Source: Arthrobacter hankyongi (GTDB taxonomy: Bacteria > Actinomycetota > Actinomycetes > Actinomycetales > Micrococcaceae). Taken from it: 64,000 nucleotides of DNA. Shown piece after piece: positions 63,570 to 64,000 of this stretch; the first letter of the stretch is position 1, and every line of letters begins with the position of its first letter. Under the pieces are notes generated by a model. It was given only the letters and a program-made list of their open reading frames with translations, did no database searches and was not told where the DNA came from. The stretch spans positions 744,001 through 808,000 of the forward strand of contig NZ_JAKLTQ010000001.1 of the NCBI RefSeq assembly GCF_022012395.1, read 5' to 3'. A program made the position numbers and the translations under genes.

Positions 63570-64000
63570 ATGAGCACCGTTTCCGAACGCCTGGCCGCGG
63601 CCGTTGCCGCCCACGTCACGGAGGTCTTCGCCCTGATGGGCAACGGCAACGCGTATTTCCTCGACGCCCTGGCCGGCACGCCGGTGCGCATCACCGCGGT
63701 GCGGCACGAGGCCGCGACCGTGGCCGCGGCCGATGCCTGCCACCGGGTCTCGGGCCGGCTGGCGGTGGCCACCACCACCTACGGGCCCGGGTTCACCAAC
63801 GCCCTCACCCCGCTCGCGGAGGCGGCCCAGGCCCGCACTCCGCTGCTGCTCGTCACCGGCGACGCCCCGGCCACGGGGCCCCGGCCGTGGGATGTGGACC
63901 AGGCCGGCATCGCCGCCGCCCTCGGCGTGCCCACCTTCGTCGTGGACGCCGCGGCCCCGGCCCGCACCGCCGTCGAGGCGATCCACCACGCGCTCGCCCA
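63570..64000 (+). CDS. Thiamine-pyrophosphate-dependent enzyme, N-terminal part (runs off the window)
   Basis: An open frame from ATG at 63570 to the last base, 143 codons visible. Translation starts MSTVSERLAAAVAAHVTEVFALMGNGNAYFLDAL and continues with AVRHEAATVAAADACHRVSGRLAVATTTYGPGFTNALTPLAEAA, the PYR-domain pattern with the activating glutamate in RHEAA. This is the acetolactate synthase/2-oxoacid decarboxylase fold and the second such enzyme in the window, clearly diverged from the one at 12899-14581. A run of nine C at 63536-63544 precedes it. Function undetermined without the rest. Confidence 0.85.
   Translation, partial: MSTVSERLAAAVAAHVTEVFALMGNGNAYFLDALAGTPVRITAVRHEAATVAAADACHRVSGRLAVATTTYGPGFTNALTPLAEAAQARTPLLLVTGDAPATGPRPWDVDQAGIAAALGVPTFVVDAAAPARTAVEAIHHALA

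Overview
The window is high-GC DNA with dense, often overlapping genes. Many starts are GTG and the ribosome-binding sites are strong AGGAGG-type. Everything recognisable points to an Actinomycetota genome of the Arthrobacter group (Micrococcaceae). The clearest sign is the dimethylglycine oxidase at 40885-43371, which closely resembles the Arthrobacter globiformis enzyme as I remember it. No rRNA, tRNA, CRISPR array, insertion sequence or phage gene was recognised. The species cannot be fixed from the sequence alone.

Layout. 1-11.4 kb is mixed housekeeping: the end of a SNF2 helicase, an MBL hydrolase with an MFS transporter and LysR regulator, a PIN-toxin pair, a RecB-like nuclease, an FMN reductase, a membrane-anchored HNH-like protein, an M23 peptidase behind a c-di-AMP (ydaO) riboswitch, a solitary Vsr endonuclease and a HAD phosphatase. 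11.4-18.8 kb holds a MarR regulator and a guanidino-acid module (TPP enzyme, ureohydrolase, cupin-XRE regulator, sodium symporter) with two matching promoter boxes. 18.8-24.4 kb holds a ferritin-like/VIT metal transporter behind a yybP-ykoY (Mn2+) riboswitch, a matrixin-like protease, small proteins, and a TetR/drug-efflux pair.

24.6-43.4 kb is the core: a route from glycine betaine to pyruvate. A BCCT carrier imports betaine. A Rieske oxygenase with a separate FAD reductase and Rieske ferredoxin should remove the first methyl as formaldehyde. Dimethylglycine oxidase and the four-subunit sarcosine oxidase remove the next two onto folate. GlyA makes serine, SdaA makes pyruvate, and two PurU paralogs release surplus one-carbon units as formate. 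Glutathione-independent formaldehyde dehydrogenase lies further on at 56.6 kb. Local regulators are a GntR and an IclR protein.

43.5-56.6 kb is a creatinine/creatine and cytosine region: creatininase and creatinase (whose product is sarcosine, feeding the core), two MHS-type MFS carriers, two paralogous NCS1 permeases, two IclR regulators, a cytosine-deaminase-like enzyme and a PucR regulator. Two promoters carry near-identical GCAAC-N3-GTTGC operators. 56.6-64 kb holds formaldehyde dehydrogenase, an aquaporin, and a 2-hydroxycarboxylate carrier + HMG-CoA-lyase-like + family III CoA-transferase cluster that would fit citramalate use. It ends with a divergent IclR gene and the start of a second TPP enzyme cut by the window edge.

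Taken together, much of the window is an island for methylated and guanidino nitrogen compounds converging on sarcosine, glycine and serine. Individual enzyme families are known. The less ordinary parts are the three-component arrangement of the putative betaine demethylase, the paired promoter-operator modules, and the riboswitch-controlled genes.
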